Assembly (NCBI GenBank): GCA_017477805.1
Contig: JAFUUM010000086.1
Location: 1-6,917 of the forward strand
Length of the DNA stretch: 6,917 nucleotides
Source: Lachnospiraceae bacterium
Lineage (GTDB): Bacteria > Bacillota > Clostridia > Lachnospirales > Lachnospiraceae
Direction: 5' to 3'
The notes beneath the pieces were generated by a model that ran no database searches, was not told where the DNA came from, and was given only the letters and a program-made list of their open reading frames with translations. Within the stretch, counting starts at the first letter, position 1. Every line of letters starts with the position of its first letter. Position numbers and translations under genes: made by a program. Shown here in pieces: positions 5,689 to 6,917 of the stretch.

Positions 5689-5694
5689 ATGGGG

Positions 5695-6917
5695 ATGACA
5701 GCGGAAAAGATCCATGAGATCGTGGAAAACCAAAGAGCCTATTTTCGCACCGGAGTGACTCTGGATGTGGACTGGCGGGTCAGACAGCTTAAGGTCTTAA
5801 AGGAAGCTGTCATCGCAAACAGAAAGCCCATCGAGGAAGCCCTGAACAAAGACCTTGGACGTGCTCCCCTGGAAGCCTATTTTTGTGATATCGGAAGCCT
5901 GATCCTGGAGATCAATGAGATGATCCACGGACTGAAGAAATGGGCAAGACCGGAGACTCACTTCAGCGGGTTTTTGTGTTTTCCCAGCGTGGTCACAAAG
6001 GTGTATAAGATGCCCTATGGCGTCAGCCTGATCATCAGTCCCTTTAATTTTCCCATCATCTTGTCTCTTGGAGTGCTGGCGGCATCCATCGCCGGCGGTA
6101 ATACGGCGGTGATCAAGGCAAGCTCCAAATCCGCAGCATGCACAGAGGTGATGAAGAAGATCATTGCGGACATCTATCCCGAGAAATACATCACTCTGGT
6201 GGACGGCGGCCACGATGTGGCGGATCTGTGCCTGGAAGAACGTTTTGACAAGATCTTTTATACGGGATCCCCGAAAGTCGGTGTCCACGTTTTAGAAAAA
6301 GCAGCAAAGAACCTGACTCCGGTGGCGCTGGAACTGGGAGGCGAGACCGGAAACTGGTGCGTCATCCGGAAGGATGCGGACTTAAAGGATGCGGCGAGAA
6401 AGATCGCCTTTTTCAAGATCTTAAACAGCGGTCAGATCTGCATCAACATCAATCAGGTGGCTGTTGCGAAAGAAGTTGCGGAGGAGTTTGTCAAAGAACT
6501 GAAAGCAGCATTTGCGGCCCAAATTGGGGAAGATCCCATCCACAACGAAGAGTATCCGCACCTTATCGGGAAAGGGGCCTACGACAAATGCGCAGCTACG
6601 GCGGAAAACTACAGGGACCGTATCGTCCTTGGGGGAAAAGGAGATCCGGAAACCTATCGTTATGCACCTACGGTGATCTATCCTACGGGGATCGATGAAG
6701 AGATCGTAAAACGGGAACTGTTCTGCCCACTCCTTCCCGTGGTGCCCTACGAAGATGATGAGGTCGAAAGCCTTTTGCAGACCATAGACAGCAGAGAACA
6801 CGGCCTTGCGCTTTATCTCTTTACCAAGGACATCCCCTGGGCTAAATCCGTGATGCAGAGGATGCAATACGGCGGCGGATGCATCAACGAAGTCTGCATC
6901 CACATGATGGTCAAAGG
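5695..6917 (+). CDS. Aldehyde dehydrogenase family protein, class-3-like (3' end outside window)
   Basis: 407 codons are present and the frame is still open at the right edge; class 3 enzymes are usually about 455-460 aa, so some 50 residues are missing. The family oxidises aldehydes to acids with NAD(P)+. Recognisable parts are YKMPYGVSLIISPFNFP (104-120, with Asn118 of the oxyanion hole), NTAVIKASSKS (136-146, cofactor lysine K141), FYTGSPKVG (188-196), LELGGETG (212-219, catalytic Glu213), NSGQICI (244-250, catalytic Cys249) and ELFCPLLPV (341-349). It deviates from consensus in several places: KASSKS for KPSE, LELGGE for LELGGK, and ELFCP for E-x-FGP. The last residues, GGGCINEVCIHMMVK, match the usual GGxxxN region. 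It begins 21 nt after the phosphoesterase stop, so it is probably co-transcribed. Its substrate and link to sugar synthesis are unknown. Confidence 0.9.
   Translation, partial: MTAEKIHEIVENQRAYFRTGVTLDVDWRVRQLKVLKEAVIANRKPIEEALNKDLGRAPLEAYFCDIGSLILEINEMIHGLKKWARPETHFSGFLCFPSVVTKVYKMPYGVSLIISPFNFPIILSLGVLAASIAGGNTAVIKASSKSAACTEVMKKIIADIYPEKYITLVDGGHDVADLCLEERFDKIFYTGSPKVGVHVLEKAAKNLTPVALELGGETGNWCVIRKDADLKDAARKIAFFKILNSGQICININQVAVAKEVAEEFVKELKAAFAAQIGEDPIHNEEYPHLIGKGAYDKCAATAENYRDRIVLGGKGDPETYRYAPTVIYPTGIDEEIVKRELFCPLLPVVPYEDDEVESLLQTIDSREHGLALYLFTKDIPWAKSVMQRMQYGGGCINEVCIHMMVK

Noticed and set aside
5689..5694. ATG 5689 as the aldehyde dehydrogenase start
   Set aside because: It directly touches the AGGAGG motif, leaving no room for normal initiation; ATG 5695 has six-base spacing.

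Overview
The window looks like chromosomal DNA from a Gram-positive anaerobe of the Clostridia, perhaps a gut or rumen Lachnospiraceae. The grounds are mid-range base composition, AGGAGG-type ribosome binding sites, tight same-strand gene packing and the style of the proteins. No marker gene fixes the taxon, so this is inference.

Layout. Positions 2-157 hold the C-terminal end of an unrecognised reading frame that enters from the left. Positions 179-224 form a palindrome followed by five T's. From about 207 to 660 there is a purine-rich, apparently non-coding tandem repeat region. It has one degenerate copy and then four copies spaced exactly 85 nt apart (AGGCAC anchors at 284, 369, 454 and 539), and it ends in eight copies of an 11-nt unit (552-638). 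Positions 720-748 contain a good sigma-A-type promoter. Between it and the first gene lie a 21-nt tandem repeat and a possible micro-ORF of 47 codons that encodes heptads.

From 875 to the right edge all genes are on the + strand and almost touch, so they read as one operon. In order they are: a DegT/DnrJ/EryC1/StrS sugar aminotransferase of the FdtB/QdtB/EvaB type; a small FdtA/QdtA-like cupin (sugar 3,4-ketoisomerase family) with altered active-site residues; an NDP-hexose 2,3-dehydratase split by one in-frame TAA at 2928-2930; a Gfo/Idh/MocA oxidoreductase; a calcineurin-like metallophosphoesterase; and an aldehyde dehydrogenase cut by the window edge.

The first four products fit the making of an unusual nucleotide-linked deoxy(amino)sugar from NDP-4-keto-6-deoxyglucose. 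The 2,3-dehydratase would remove the C2 hydroxyl, giving a 3,4-diketo intermediate. The aminotransferase could aminate C3, or the Gfo/Idh enzyme could reduce C3. The cupin would move the keto group, if it is still active. No nucleotidyltransferase, 4,6-dehydratase, methyltransferase or glycosyltransferase is in the window, so the final sugar and its acceptor cannot be named. The phosphoesterase and aldehyde dehydrogenase are unexpected in such a cluster.

The most notable points are the split dehydratase (both halves and even the linker codons are intact around the stop), the cupin's substituted active site, and the 85-nt and 21-nt repeats ahead of the operon.
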